64,000 nucleotides of DNA, from contig NZ_JBHUER010000004.1 of the NCBI RefSeq assembly GCF_042681025.1, positions 186,001-250,000 on the forward strand, in the 5' to 3' direction. Shown in pieces: positions 26,352-34,284 of this stretch. Both the position numbers and the translations under genes were made by a program. This stretch comes from Methylopila henanensis. Its GTDB lineage: Bacteria; Pseudomonadota; Alphaproteobacteria; Rhizobiales; Methylopilaceae. The notes below the pieces were generated by a model. That model made no database searches. It saw only the letters and a program-made list of their open reading frames with translations, and was not told where the DNA came from. The first letter of the stretch is position 1. Each line of letters begins with the position of its first letter.

Positions 26352-26933
26352 GTGACGCCGGACGTCATCTTCGTCCGCCATGGCGAGACCGACTGGAACG
26401 CCTGCGGCCGGCTGCAGGGGCAGACCGACATTCCCCTGAACCCGCGCGGCCGCGATCAGGCCGACGCGGTCGGACGCGCCCTGCGCGCCGCTTCGCCGGA
26501 CGCCGCCGGGCGCGTCTTCGTCGCGAGCCCGCTGTCGCGCGCGACCGAGACCATGCGCCGGATGCGCGTCGCCATGGGGCTCGACGCGGACGGCTTCACG
26601 ACCGACGCCCGCCTGAAGGAGCTGTCCTTCGGCCGATGGGAGGGGTCCACGCTCGCCGAGGCGCGCCTCCGCGACTCCAAGGCCATGCGCGCCCGCGACG
26701 CCGACAAGTGGTCGTTCCGCCCGGAGGAGGGCGAGAGCTACGCCGACCTCGAAGCCCGAGTCGGCGAGGCCCTCGCTGCGCTGACCGGCCCGGCCGTGCT
26801 CGTCGCCCATGGCGGCGTCGCGCGCGTGCTGCTGGCGACGCTCGGCGGCGTCGCGCGGGACAAGGTGTCGGACATCCCGATCCGGCAGGGCCGCGCGCTG
26901 GTCTTCGGCGACGGCGGCTGGCGCTGGATCTGA
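26352..26933 (+). CDS. histidine phosphatase family protein
   Basis: A 193-residue phosphoglycerate-mutase-like phosphatase. VRHGETDWN holds the phosphorylated His, and LVAHGGVARVL the second His; the acid is in LKELSFGRWEG. GTG start. It follows fabI by 82 bp as in other Hyphomicrobiales, where aroC often comes next; here a long non-coding region follows instead. The true substrate is unknown. Confidence 0.88.
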   Translation: MTPDVIFVRHGETDWNACGRLQGQTDIPLNPRGRDQADAVGRALRAASPDAAGRVFVASPLSRATETMRRMRVAMGLDADGFTTDARLKELSFGRWEGSTLAEARLRDSKAMRARDADKWSFRPEEGESYADLEARVGEALAALTGPAVLVAHGGVARVLLATLGGVARDKVSDIPIRQGRALVFGDGGWRWI

Positions 26934-27167
26934 CCTCCCCACGCTTCCCCAGCGCCCTCCGCGCCGGGGGCCGTGCGCGTCCGATAGGACCCTCCGGCCA
27001 CGACCTGAGCCGGCGGTAGATCGGCCGCGAAAGCGCAGAGTCGGGCCGGTTTTCGCGCCTGCTGGCATGCCTCAGGGGCGTCCGGCGACGGCGGAGCCGA
27101 TCGCTCCATAGAAAACTTTGAAGGTCGCGCAACCGTCTGCGACGCGCTGCCGCACCAGTCTAAGTCC

Positions 27168-27182
27168 CTGTTTCAAAAACAG
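27168..27182. promoter_or_regulatory. inverted repeat CTGTTTCAAAAACAG
   Basis: A 15-bp palindrome (6-bp arms, 3-bp centre) in the oxlT upstream region. A possible regulator site; no factor assigned. Confidence 0.35.
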
Positions 27183-27281
27183 AAAACGAAACGTGAGGGC
27201 GACGGTGTGTGCGCTGCGGCGAGGATTCTCACGCGAATGTGAGCCGATCCAGACCTAAGGCCATCTTTATCAGTTCAAAAG

Positions 27282-27305
27282 TGGCATGCCATATTTTGCA
27301 TGCCA
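27282..27305. promoter_or_regulatory. inverted repeat TGGCATGC-N8-GCATGCCA, candidate oxlT operator
   Basis: Two 8-bp arms around an AT-rich 8-bp centre (CATATTTT). The left arm is also part of the self-palindrome TGGCATGCCA, which looks like sites of GntR-type regulators of the FCD group (inference). It lies 320 bp before the oxlT start in the only AT-rich part of the region. Confidence 0.45.
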
Positions 27306-27587
27306 GATATGCGTCATTAGGTAAGCCAAACTGTCGCACCAAGCGACGCGGCGGCCGACGCAAAGAGGGCGGATCAGACTTTCGGCGCGTTGGAGGGCGC
27401 CCGCAAGTCGCGGCGGAGGGCATTTTTCTCCGCCATTCGTCGCACCGGCCGCGCGGTCGCCCTTTCCCGGGGGCGAAGGCGGCGGGGGTTTTCAGAAGAA
27501 TGTCAAGGCCGGGCCTGGGTCCGAAAGCTTCCCTGAAGGGGAGGCTCATCCGGAAGTCGGGCAGAGACCAGAACAACAATGACATAA

Positions 27588-27603
27588 ACGGCCTTGAGGC
27601 CGT
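27588..27603 (+). other. small hairpin just before oxlT
   Basis: ACGGCC-TTGA-GGCCGT, 6-bp stem with a 4-nt loop, ending 21 nt before the oxlT ATG and upstream of the AGAGAGGAAAG ribosome site. Could stabilise the mRNA end or affect translation. Confidence 0.4.
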
Positions 27604-27624
27604 GCACCGAGAGAGGAAAGTCCA

Positions 27625-28956
27625 ATGAGCCATGCTTCCAATCCCGCTCTAAGGCCAAACGTCTCAGAGCGGAAACGCTGGACGCAGATCGTCGTCGGCG
27701 TCGTCTGCATGGTCGCGACCGCGAACATCCAGTACGCCTGGACGCTGTTCGTGCCCGAGATTCAGTCGACCTTCGGCTGGGACCGCGCTTCGATCCAGAT
27801 CGCCTTCACGATCTTCGTGCTGGTGCAGACCTGGCTGACGCCGATCGAAGGCTACTTCATCGACAAGTACGGCCCGCGCGCCATGGTCGCCTTCGGCGCG
27901 ATCTTCATGGGCCTGTCGTGGGTCATCAACTCGCAGGCGACGTCGCTCACGGGCTTCTATGTCGGCGCGGCCGTCGGCGGCATCGGCGTGGGCTGCATCT
28001 ACGCGACCTGCATCAACAACGCGCTGAAGTGGTTCCCGGACCGTCGCGGCCTCGCGGTCGGCCTGACCGCCGGCGGCTACGGCATGGGCTCCGCCGCGAC
28101 CATCCTTCCGATCGCCTCGATGATCGGCACGAGCGGCTTCCAGTCCACCTTCCTGTTCTTCGGCATCCTGCAGGGCACGCTCGCCTTCATCGCCGCCATG
28201 TTCCTGCGCGCTCCGAGCAAGGACGAGGTCAAGGTCTCCGACAAGCTGGCCCAGTCGCGCCGTGACTACACGCTCACGGAAGCCCTGCGCACCAAGCTGT
28301 TCTGGCTGATGTTCTTCATGTTCATCTGCGTCGTCACCGGCGGCATGATGGCTGTCGCGCAGCTCGGCGTCATCGCTCAGGACCTCGGCGTCAAGAACTA
28401 CAGCGTCAACCTCTACTTCTTCACCATGGCCGCCCTGCCGCTCGCCCTGATGCTCGACCGCATCATGAACGGCATCTCCCGTCCGCTGTTCGGCTGGATC
28501 TCGGACAACATCGGCCGTGAGAAGACGATGGTTATCGCCTTCACCCTCGAAGGCTTCGGCATCATCGCGCTCGGCTACTGGGGCCATAACCCCTACGCGT
28601 TCCTGATCCTGTCCGGCGTGGTGTTCCTCGCCTGGGGCGAAGTCTACTCGCTGTTCTCGGCTCTCGCCGGCGACGCCTTCGGCACCAAGCACATCGGCAA
28701 GATCTACGGCGTGCTCTACTGCGCCAAGGGCATCGGCGCGCTGTTCGTGCCGGTCGGCAACCTGCTGATGGAGTGGACCGGCACCTGGGCCACCGTGCTC
28801 TACACGGTCGCCTGCATGGATCTGCTCGCCGCCTTCCTCGCGATCGTGGCGCTGCGCCCGGTTCTCGCCCAGCACGTCCGGATCTCCGGCGCTGCGAACC
28901 CGTCGACGCTCGACGGCCCCGACGGCAAGCCGAAGGCCGCCCTCGCCAACGCCTGA
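27625..28956 (+). CDS. oxlT: oxalate/formate antiporter-type MFS transporter
   Basis: A 443-residue, 12-helix major facilitator protein of the OFA family. The N-terminus after a short basic stretch (YAWTLFVPEIQSTFGW) and FVLVQTWLTPIEGYF are highly typical of OxlT proteins of Methylobacterium-like bacteria, which exchange oxalate for formate. The lysine in LYCAKGIGALF in helix 11 sits where OxlT has its substrate-binding Lys (from memory of the family). Formyl-CoA transferase and oxalyl-CoA decarboxylase genes are not adjacent. Strong codon bias suggests high expression. Confidence 0.88.
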   Translation: MSHASNPALRPNVSERKRWTQIVVGVVCMVATANIQYAWTLFVPEIQSTFGWDRASIQIAFTIFVLVQTWLTPIEGYFIDKYGPRAMVAFGAIFMGLSWVINSQATSLTGFYVGAAVGGIGVGCIYATCINNALKWFPDRRGLAVGLTAGGYGMGSAATILPIASMIGTSGFQSTFLFFGILQGTLAFIAAMFLRAPSKDEVKVSDKLAQSRRDYTLTEALRTKLFWLMFFMFICVVTGGMMAVAQLGVIAQDLGVKNYSVNLYFFTMAALPLALMLDRIMNGISRPLFGWISDNIGREKTMVIAFTLEGFGIIALGYWGHNPYAFLILSGVVFLAWGEVYSLFSALAGDAFGTKHIGKIYGVLYCAKGIGALFVPVGNLLMEWTGTWATVLYTVACMDLLAAFLAIVALRPVLAQHVRISGAANPSTLDGPDGKPKAALANA

Positions 28957-28972
28957 CGCTGATACGAAGCTT

Positions 28973-29005
28973 CCCGCGGCGCGCCCCCGACGGACGCGCC
29001 GCGGG
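28973..29005. repeat. GC-rich inverted repeat after oxlT
   Basis: CCCGCGGCGCG and its complement CGCGCCGCGGG around an 11-nt loop, 17 bp after the oxlT stop. No T-run follows, so it is more likely an mRNA 3'-stabilising hairpin than a terminator. Confidence 0.5.
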
Positions 29006-29051
29006 TCGATGTCCTACCCCTGCCTCGTCACCCCTCGGGACGAGGCCGACT

Positions 29052-29090
29052 GCGGGCTTACCCGGCCGATCGGGGAGCCCGCGCTTTTTT
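29052..29090 (+). terminator. rho-independent terminator of oxlT
   Basis: GCGGGCT (29052-29058) pairs with AGCCCGC (29076-29082), with an inner CCCG/CGGG stem, followed by GC and six T. It closes the oxlT transcript before the DsbA-like gene. Confidence 0.75.
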
Positions 29091-29183
29091 GCGTTCGGGA
29101 CGGCCCCGATCCGCGATACGACAGGCGGCGCGCGCGAGGACATCCCTCGGCGCGCCGTCGTCACGTCAGGGAATAGGAAAGCC

Positions 29184-29801
29184 ATGGCCGTCGTCCGCGC
29201 TCTCGCCGCCGCGCTCGCGCTTCTCGCGGCGGTCCCCGCCGCGCGGGCCCAAGACCACGACCTCAGCCGCGAGATGATCGTCGCCGACCCCGCGGCCCCG
29301 GTCGCCGGCAACCCGAAGGGCGACGTCACCATCGTCGCCTTCCTCGACTACAACTGCCCCTACTGCAAAAGCTCCGCGCCCGCGCTCGAGAAGCTGGTGC
29401 GCGCCGACGGCCGCATTCGCCTCGTCTACAAGGACTGGCCGATCCTGTCGGAGAGCTCGGTCTACGGCGCGAAGCTCGCGCTCGCGGCCAAGCGGCAGGG
29501 CAAGTACGAGGAGGCTCACCGCGCGCTCATGGCGCTGAAGGGCGCCTCCCGCCCGCACGCCGACCTCGACGCCGCGGTCGCCGCGGCGGGCGTCGACATG
29601 CCCCGCCTGCTGGCGGACGCCAAGGCCTCCGAGGCCGAGATCGTGACGCTCCTGAAGCGCAACGACGCGCAGGCCCGGGGCATGGGGTTTCCGGGCACGC
29701 CGGTCTATCTAGTCGGCCCGAAGCTGGTGGCGGCCCCGCTCGACTACGAAGGCTTCAAGGACGCCGTCGCCCAGGCCCGCGAACGCCAGAAGACGCGGTA
29801 G
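29184..29801 (+). CDS. DsbA-family thiol:disulfide protein, periplasmic
   Basis: A 205-residue protein with a cleavable signal peptide (ALAAALALLAAVPAARAQ). The thioredoxin active site is DYNCPYCKSS (CPYC) and the cis-Pro loop is FPGTPVYLV. It resembles the DsbA/ScsC-like group that forms or isomerises disulfides in exported proteins. AGGAAAG precedes the ATG at 29184. A longer open frame upstream is not coding. Convergent with the rRNA methyltransferase gene. Confidence 0.88.
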   Translation: MAVVRALAAALALLAAVPAARAQDHDLSREMIVADPAAPVAGNPKGDVTIVAFLDYNCPYCKSSAPALEKLVRADGRIRLVYKDWPILSESSVYGAKLALAAKRQGKYEEAHRALMALKGASRPHADLDAAVAAAGVDMPRLLADAKASEAEIVTLLKRNDAQARGMGFPGTPVYLVGPKLVAAPLDYEGFKDAVAQARERQKTR

Positions 29802-29813
29802 GCGCGGCGGCCG

Positions 29814-31052
29814 TCAGTCCCGCCGGAACGTCGCCACCGCCTCCACATGGGCGGAGTGGCGGAACTGGTCGACCGGCGTCACGCGCTCGAGCCGGTAGCC
29901 GCCGCGGATCAGGATGGCGGCGTCGCGGGCGAGCGTCGCGACGTTGCAGGACACCGCGACCACCGTTGCGATCCGCGATTCCGCCAGCATCCGCGCCTGC
30001 GCCTCGGCGCCTGCGCGCGGCGGATCGAACACCGCCGCGTCGAACGGCTTGAGCTCGGCGCCGGCGAGCGGGCGGAGGAACAGGTCGCGCGCCTCCGCCG
30101 TCACCCGCTTGAGGCCGGGCGTGGCGCGGGCCGCGGCGGCGAGCGCCGCGACCGCCGGCCGGTCGGCCTCCGCGGCGTAGACTTCCGCGCGTTCGGCGAG
30201 CCGGAGCGCGAAGGCGCCGACGCCCGAGAACAGGTCCGCGACCCGCTTCGCCCGGCCGACCGCTTGGCTCGCGAGCGCGGTGATCGCCGCCTCGCCCGCG
30301 GCCGTCGCCTGCAGGAAGCCGCCGGGCGGCGGGACCACCTGGGCGCGGCCCATGGCGACGACCGGCTTGCGCCGCTCCACCACCACGTCGCCGTGGATCG
30401 CGAGCCGGGCGAGGTCGAGTTCGCCCGCGAGCGTCACCAGCCTCAGCCTGAGCGCCTCGGGCGGCGGCCCGGAGCCGCGCACGTCCATGTCGAGCCCGCC
30501 AGCGGTCGCCGTCACCGCGAGGTCGAGCGGCTTGCGCATCTTCCCGAGCGCGGCGGCGACCGCGCGCGCGGCGGGGAGCGCGCCCGCCATCTCCGGCGCC
30601 AGCAGCGGACAGGCGGCGATCGGCGTGATGGCGCGGCTGCGGGCGGCGGCGAAGCCGACGGCGACCCGGCCGTCCGCGCCGGCGCGGGCGTGGAACGTGG
30701 CGCGCCGGCGGCCGGCGCCGTGGGCGTCGACGCACGGGCCGACCAGCCCGGCGACGTCCAGCCGCTCGCGGGCGAAGGCCTCGATCAGCAACGCGCGCTT
30801 CCAGGCGAGCGCCGCGTCCTGCGCCAGCTCCTGCGTGGCGCAGCCGCCGCAGGCGCCGACCTCCGGGCAATAGGCCTCGCGCCGGTGGGCGGAGGGCTCG
30901 ACCACGCGCAGCAGCGTGGCGCGCCCGCCCGCGCGCTCCGCCTCCACCAACTCCCCCGGCAGCGCCCGCGCCACGAACACGGGCCCGTCCGCGGTGTCCG
31001 CGACCCCGTCCCCGCGATGGCCGAGCCGATCAATCCTCACCGTCAGCGTCAT
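29814..31052 (-). CDS. rlmD: 23S rRNA (uracil-C5)-methyltransferase, RlmD/RumA type
   Basis: A 412-residue SAM-dependent enzyme. An N-terminal TRAM-like domain is followed by iron-sulfur cysteines Cys62, Cys68 and Cys71 (CPEVGACGGC) and a fourth in AACPLLAPE. The SAM site is DLFSGVGAFALRLAE; the nucleophile is Cys369 (VSCNVATLARD), after DPPRAGAEA. Alphaproteobacteria often have a single RlmC/D-like enzyme, so the modified position (U1939 or U747) is not certain. Confidence 0.9.
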   Translation of the reverse strand: MTLTVRIDRLGHRGDGVADTADGPVFVARALPGELVEAERAGGRATLLRVVEPSAHRREAYCPEVGACGGCATQELAQDAALAWKRALLIEAFARERLDVAGLVGPCVDAHGAGRRRATFHARAGADGRVAVGFAAARSRAITPIAACPLLAPEMAGALPAARAVAAALGKMRKPLDLAVTATAGGLDMDVRGSGPPPEALRLRLVTLAGELDLARLAIHGDVVVERRKPVVAMGRAQVVPPPGGFLQATAAGEAAITALASQAVGRAKRVADLFSGVGAFALRLAERAEVYAAEADRPAVAALAAAARATPGLKRVTAEARDLFLRPLAGAELKPFDAAVFDPPRAGAEAQARMLAESRIATVVAVSCNVATLARDAAILIRGGYRLERVTPVDQFRHSAHVEAVATFRRD

Positions 31053-31224
31053 GCCGGCGGCTATAGCATGACGGGCGCTACTGCGCGGCCCAGTGCTGCT
31101 GGATCAAATCGAGGCTCAACGGCTTCGACGCGCCGTCAGGCGTATGTCCTTCGCATAGGCCCATCGATCATCGCCGCCTTGTTTGGGACGACCTACGGCC
31201 GGCTGCAAGCGGAGCCCGCGAGCG

Positions 31225-31330
31225 TCATTAGATGCATTCGTATGAGTATTTTTTAATGAATTCTGCTGAAGTTAATATTTAATTCTATAGAAGCAAATTC
31301 TATTTTGAAATGCTGCTTATCATCATTCTT
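31225..31330. other. AT-rich patch
   Basis: About 100 bp of strongly AT-rich sequence (GTATTTTTTAATGAATT, then TTAATATTTAATTC) in a roughly 70 percent GC genome. It covers the 3' end of the 72-residue gene and the spacer after it. The rest of the spacer 31053-31224 shows no gene beyond a 28-codon minus-strand frame ending at 31079 that I do not trust. Confidence 0.6.
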
Positions 31331-31518
31331 ATTTCTTCGATCGGGATCAGAAACTGCTCTCCCATACTCATGGCTATCAGCCCCAGCAAAAAATCGTCGA
31401 CGCCAGGCTCGTGCTGCTCCGAGAGATAAAGTTCGTGCGCCCAGCTCGCGATTTCCGTCGGATCGCTCGTGAATTCGAGCAACTGGTTCAACTGCGCCGC
31501 AAAATCATCCCTCGTCAT
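31300..31518 (-). CDS. small hypothetical protein, immunity-like, foreign base composition
   Basis: A 72-residue acidic helical protein (LNQLLEFTSDPTEIASWAHE, then DDFLLGLIAMSMGEQF). Size, acidity and the D/E-rich middle recall small immunity proteins of toxin systems, but I recognise no family. The 3' end is AT-rich and the gene is next to an AT-rich patch, which points to acquisition. No toxin gene is adjacent. Confidence 0.6.
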   Translation of the reverse strand: MTRDDFAAQLNQLLEFTSDPTEIASWAHELYLSEQHEPGVDDFLLGLIAMSMGEQFLIPIEEIRMMISSISK

Positions 31519-31566
31519 CGGCGCACAGCGATCTTAGCAGTCGTGAGCCGGGCGATGGCGAGCCGT

Positions 31567-32319
31567 TCAGCCATGACGCCGCGCTCCGATCAGGTGCTCG
31601 ATGTTGCCGTCGCCGCCGGGGATCGGGGAGGGCAGCTCGCCGGCGATCGCGAAGCCGAGGCGCTCGACGAGCGCCCGGGCGTCGGCGACAGCGCGGGCGC
31701 GCGCCTCGGCGCTGCGGACGACGCCGCCCTTGCCAATCTCCTTGCGGCCGACCTCGAACTGCGGCTTCACCAGAACGACCAGCGCGGCGGACCGCGCCGC
31801 GAGCGCGACGGCCGCCGGCAGCACCACGCCGAGCGGCGCGAAGCTGACGTCGACTGTGACGACGTCGGGCGCGCGCGGCAGCGCGGACGCGGCGAGATCG
31901 CGGATGTCGGTCGCCTCTAGGCTCGTCACCCGCGGATCGTGGGCGAGCAGCGCGTGAAGCTGGCCGCGGCCGACGTCGACGGCGGTCACATGGGCCGCGC
32001 CGCGGGCGAGCAGCACCTGCGTGAAGCCGCCGGTCGAGGCGCCGACGTCGAGCGCCTCGCAGCCGGTCACATCGAGGCCGAAGGCGTCGAGCGCGTGCGC
32101 GAGCTTCACGCCGGCGCGCGAGACCCAAGGGTGCGCCGGCTCGGCGCTGATCTCGGCGTCGAGCGGCACCATGTCGGAGGCGCGCGCGACGGCCACGCCG
32201 TTCGCCCGCACGCCGCCGGCCGCGATCGCCGCCTGCGCCCGAGCGCGGCTGTCGAACAGGCCGCGCTCGACCAGCAGCAGGTCGGCCCGGCGACGCGGGG
32301 AGGGGGACGAAGCGGTCAC
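31567..32319 (-). CDS. tlyA: TlyA-family rRNA 2'-O-methyltransferase / hemolysin A homologue
   Basis: A 250-residue protein with an S4 RNA-binding domain (residues 10-60, LLLVERGLFDSRARAQAAI) and an FtsJ-like methyltransferase domain (EALDVGASTGGFTQVLLARG). TlyA methylates C1409 of 16S and, in some species, C1920 of 23S rRNA. GTG start. In this order the gene often sits near dxs and rlmD; here rlmD is close by on the same strand. Confidence 0.92.
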   Translation of the reverse strand: MTASSPSPRRRADLLLVERGLFDSRARAQAAIAAGGVRANGVAVARASDMVPLDAEISAEPAHPWVSRAGVKLAHALDAFGLDVTGCEALDVGASTGGFTQVLLARGAAHVTAVDVGRGQLHALLAHDPRVTSLEATDIRDLAASALPRAPDVVTVDVSFAPLGVVLPAAVALAARSAALVVLVKPQFEVGRKEIGKGGVVRSAEARARAVADARALVERLGFAIAGELPSPIPGGDGNIEHLIGARRHG

Positions 32320-32506
32320 GGGCGGCGCGGCGATGAGCGGATTGAGGAACGGAACGCTTCTATAGGCATGAAGCGCGGGATGCGCGAACCTCGGGCCTCA
32401 CGGAAAGATGCGCCGCCGGTTCCCCCCACCGGCGCGGGCGGCGCCTGGCCTTAAAGGTTCGGCGGTTAGGCTCAGGGAGAAACGACGACCAGCGGGCGAT
32501 CAGGGC

Positions 32507-33892
32507 ATGAAGCGCGAGCGCGCGGCGGAGAGGCTCCGCGATACGGTGGATCAGGCCCGGCGCCGGCTCGCGCTCGGCCTCGCGGCGGGCCTTGTCACGA
32601 CCGCGGCGCCGCGGCTGGCGGACGCCGCGCCCGGAGGACTCGGGGCCGAGGCCGCGGGGCTGAAGCCGGGCGCCGGCGGCGACCAGAGCCGCGCCTTCGC
32701 CCGCGCGCTGGAGCGGGCGGCGCGGGAAGGGCGGCCGCTGACGCTCGCGCCCGGCGTCTACCGCGCCGCCCGCGTCGCCCTGCCCGAGGGCGCGGCCATC
32801 GTCGGCGTTCCCGAGTTGACGCGGATCGAGCTGTCCGAGCCCGGCCCGCTGTTCACGGGCAAGGGCCTGCGCCGCGTCGCACTGCGCGGGTTGCTGCTCG
32901 ACGGCTCCAACCTTCCGGGCGGCCTGCAGGCGGGCCTGATCCAGTTCGAGGACGTCGCCGCCTTCGCCTTCGACGACCTCGCGATCGAGGACGCCGGCGG
33001 CTCCGGCCTCGCGCTGTTCCGCTCCGGCGGCGCGCTGCGCGGATCCCGCATCGCCAACGCGCGCCAGTCCGGCCTGTTCGCCATGGACGGCCGCGGGATC
33101 ACCGTCGCCGACAACGTCATCACCGGCTGCCGCAACAACGGCGTCGTGATCCGCCGCACCGCCAAGGGCGACGACGGCGCCGTGGTCTCGCGCAACCGCA
33201 TCGAGGACACCGGCGCGCTCGACGGCGGGCTCGGCTGGAACGGCAACGCGGTGAACGTGTCGAAGGCGTCCGGGGTCGTGGTCTCCGGCAACGCCATCCG
33301 CCGCTCGGCCTTCACCGCCGTGCGCGCGCACGAATCGAGCGACGTCGTCATCGCCGACAATCTGTGCCTCGACTGCGGCGAGACCGGCCTCTACGTCGAA
33401 TACGGCTTCTCCGGCGCCGTCGTCTCGGGGAACCTCGTCGACGGCGCCGCCAACGGCGTGTCGATCGCCAACTTCAACGAGGGCGGCCGGCTCGCCGCCG
33501 TCACCGGCAACGTGGTCCGCAACCTGTTCCGGCGCCGGAAGCTCGACCAGCCGGGCGAAGGCTATGGGCAGGGGATCGGGGTCGAGGCCGACGTGGCGGT
33601 GACCGGCAACGTGATCGAAAACGCCGCTTCGTTCGGCGTCCACGCCGGCTGGGGCCCGTACATGCGCGACGTCGCGATCAGCGGAAACATCGTCCGCAAT
33701 TGCGAGGTGGGAATCGGCGTGTCGGTGGTCGAGGGCGTCGGCCCGGCGACGATCGTCGGCAACACCGTGACAGGTTCGCGCAAGGGCGCGGTGGTCGGAT
33801 ACCGCTGGGCGGAGGCCGCGACCCCCGATCTCGGGGCGGCGGGGTCGGGCGGGCTGCCGGGGCTGACGGTGGCACAGAACACCGTCCGGTAG
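32507..33892 (+). CDS. Tat-exported right-handed beta-helix protein (TIGR03808-like)
   Basis: A 461-residue protein. The N-terminus has a twin-arginine signal (RRRLALGLAAGL, then ADAAPGG). The rest is made of irregular beta-helix repeats (for example VVVSGNAI, VVISDN-like VVIADN, AVVSGNLV, VAVTGNVI, VAISGNIV, ATIVGNTV), the NosD/pectate-lyase-like fold. I recall this as a family of Tat-translocated repetitive proteins in Hyphomicrobiales; function unknown. The start at 32507 is the Met closest to the signal; earlier in-frame Met at 32408 would hide it. Confidence 0.85.
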   Translation: MKRERAAERLRDTVDQARRRLALGLAAGLVTTAAPRLADAAPGGLGAEAAGLKPGAGGDQSRAFARALERAAREGRPLTLAPGVYRAARVALPEGAAIVGVPELTRIELSEPGPLFTGKGLRRVALRGLLLDGSNLPGGLQAGLIQFEDVAAFAFDDLAIEDAGGSGLALFRSGGALRGSRIANARQSGLFAMDGRGITVADNVITGCRNNGVVIRRTAKGDDGAVVSRNRIEDTGALDGGLGWNGNAVNVSKASGVVVSGNAIRRSAFTAVRAHESSDVVIADNLCLDCGETGLYVEYGFSGAVVSGNLVDGAANGVSIANFNEGGRLAAVTGNVVRNLFRRRKLDQPGEGYGQGIGVEADVAVTGNVIENAASFGVHAGWGPYMRDVAISGNIVRNCEVGIGVSVVEGVGPATIVGNTVTGSRKGAVVGYRWAEAATPDLGAAGSGGLPGLTVAQNTVR

Positions 33893-34004
33893 GCCGCCGA
33901 GGGCCGTTCGTTAACGCCGGCGTGATCCGGAGCGTTCACGGGCTCCTTACAACCCGTTGAAGTTCTTAGAAACCCCCCAATGTGGCGGTGCAGCAAACAA
34001 CGCG

Positions 34005-34022
34005 AAAGTTAACAAAGTTAAC
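34005..34022. promoter_or_regulatory. tandem direct repeat AAAGTTAAC x2
   Basis: Two abutting 9-bp copies (34005-34013 and 34014-34022), each with the palindrome GTTAAC. The TTAA cores are 5 bp apart, not 7, so it does not match the CtrA consensus. Factor unknown. Confidence 0.4.
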
Positions 34023-34190
34023 GTCGCCATGTGCATGGCCACGCTGCGACATTTCCGCGACACTCGGGCGGGAATGAGGTCAGAATGAGATCATTCCTAT
34101 AGCAATCGCCGTCCAAAAACTGTCCTCTTCACGTGGCGGCGCCGAGTCGGGGGCGCTTGTTGCGTCTGAAGTTCGTGGACATAAGACTTT

Positions 34191-34202
34191 CGATTTAAAT
34201 CG
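34191..34202. promoter_or_regulatory. palindrome CGATTTAAATCG
   Basis: A perfect 12-bp palindrome flanked by CTTT and CGAAAG, 83 bp before the start of the outer-membrane protein gene. Candidate operator or part of a 5' leader hairpin. Confidence 0.35.
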
Positions 34203-34284
34203 CGAAAGAAACGAACCGAAGGCGTAATCGAAAATCAGCTCGGGTAGGCGGCGGCTCTTCGAGGCGCCGATCGGAGGAAAAGAA

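Larger units (their letters stand above)
26934..27624. other. 691-bp non-coding region upstream of oxlT
   Basis: No frame here looks protein-like. The region has lower-GC patches and several inverted repeats listed separately (27168-27182, 27282-27305, 27588-27603). It probably carries the oxlT promoter and operators, and a long 5' leader is possible. An antisense and a sense frame over 27209-27633 look like chance. Confidence 0.6.
33893..34284. other. 392-bp regulatory region upstream of the outer-membrane protein gene
   Basis: No gene. It holds several palindromic or repeated elements: tandem AAAGTTAAC at 34005-34022, GAATGA-GA-TCATTC at 34083-34096, and CGATTTAAATCG at 34191-34202. The number of elements suggests a regulated or strongly expressed downstream gene with a long leader. 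Confidence 0.55.

Noticed and set aside
27282..27305. Sigma54 promoter for oxlT
   Set aside because: TGGCAT is present but the GG to GC distance is 13 bp, not 10.
27209..27633. Overlapping sense and antisense frames upstream of oxlT
   Set aside because: Each would cover the oxlT leader, neither has protein-like composition, and palindromes lie inside them.
31079..31165. 28-codon minus-strand frame downstream of the AT-rich patch
   Set aside because: Too short, no ribosome site and no recognisable relative; it may be a gene remnant but cannot be supported.
34005..34022. CtrA binding site
   Set aside because: The TTAA cores are separated by 5 bp; the CtrA consensus needs 7.
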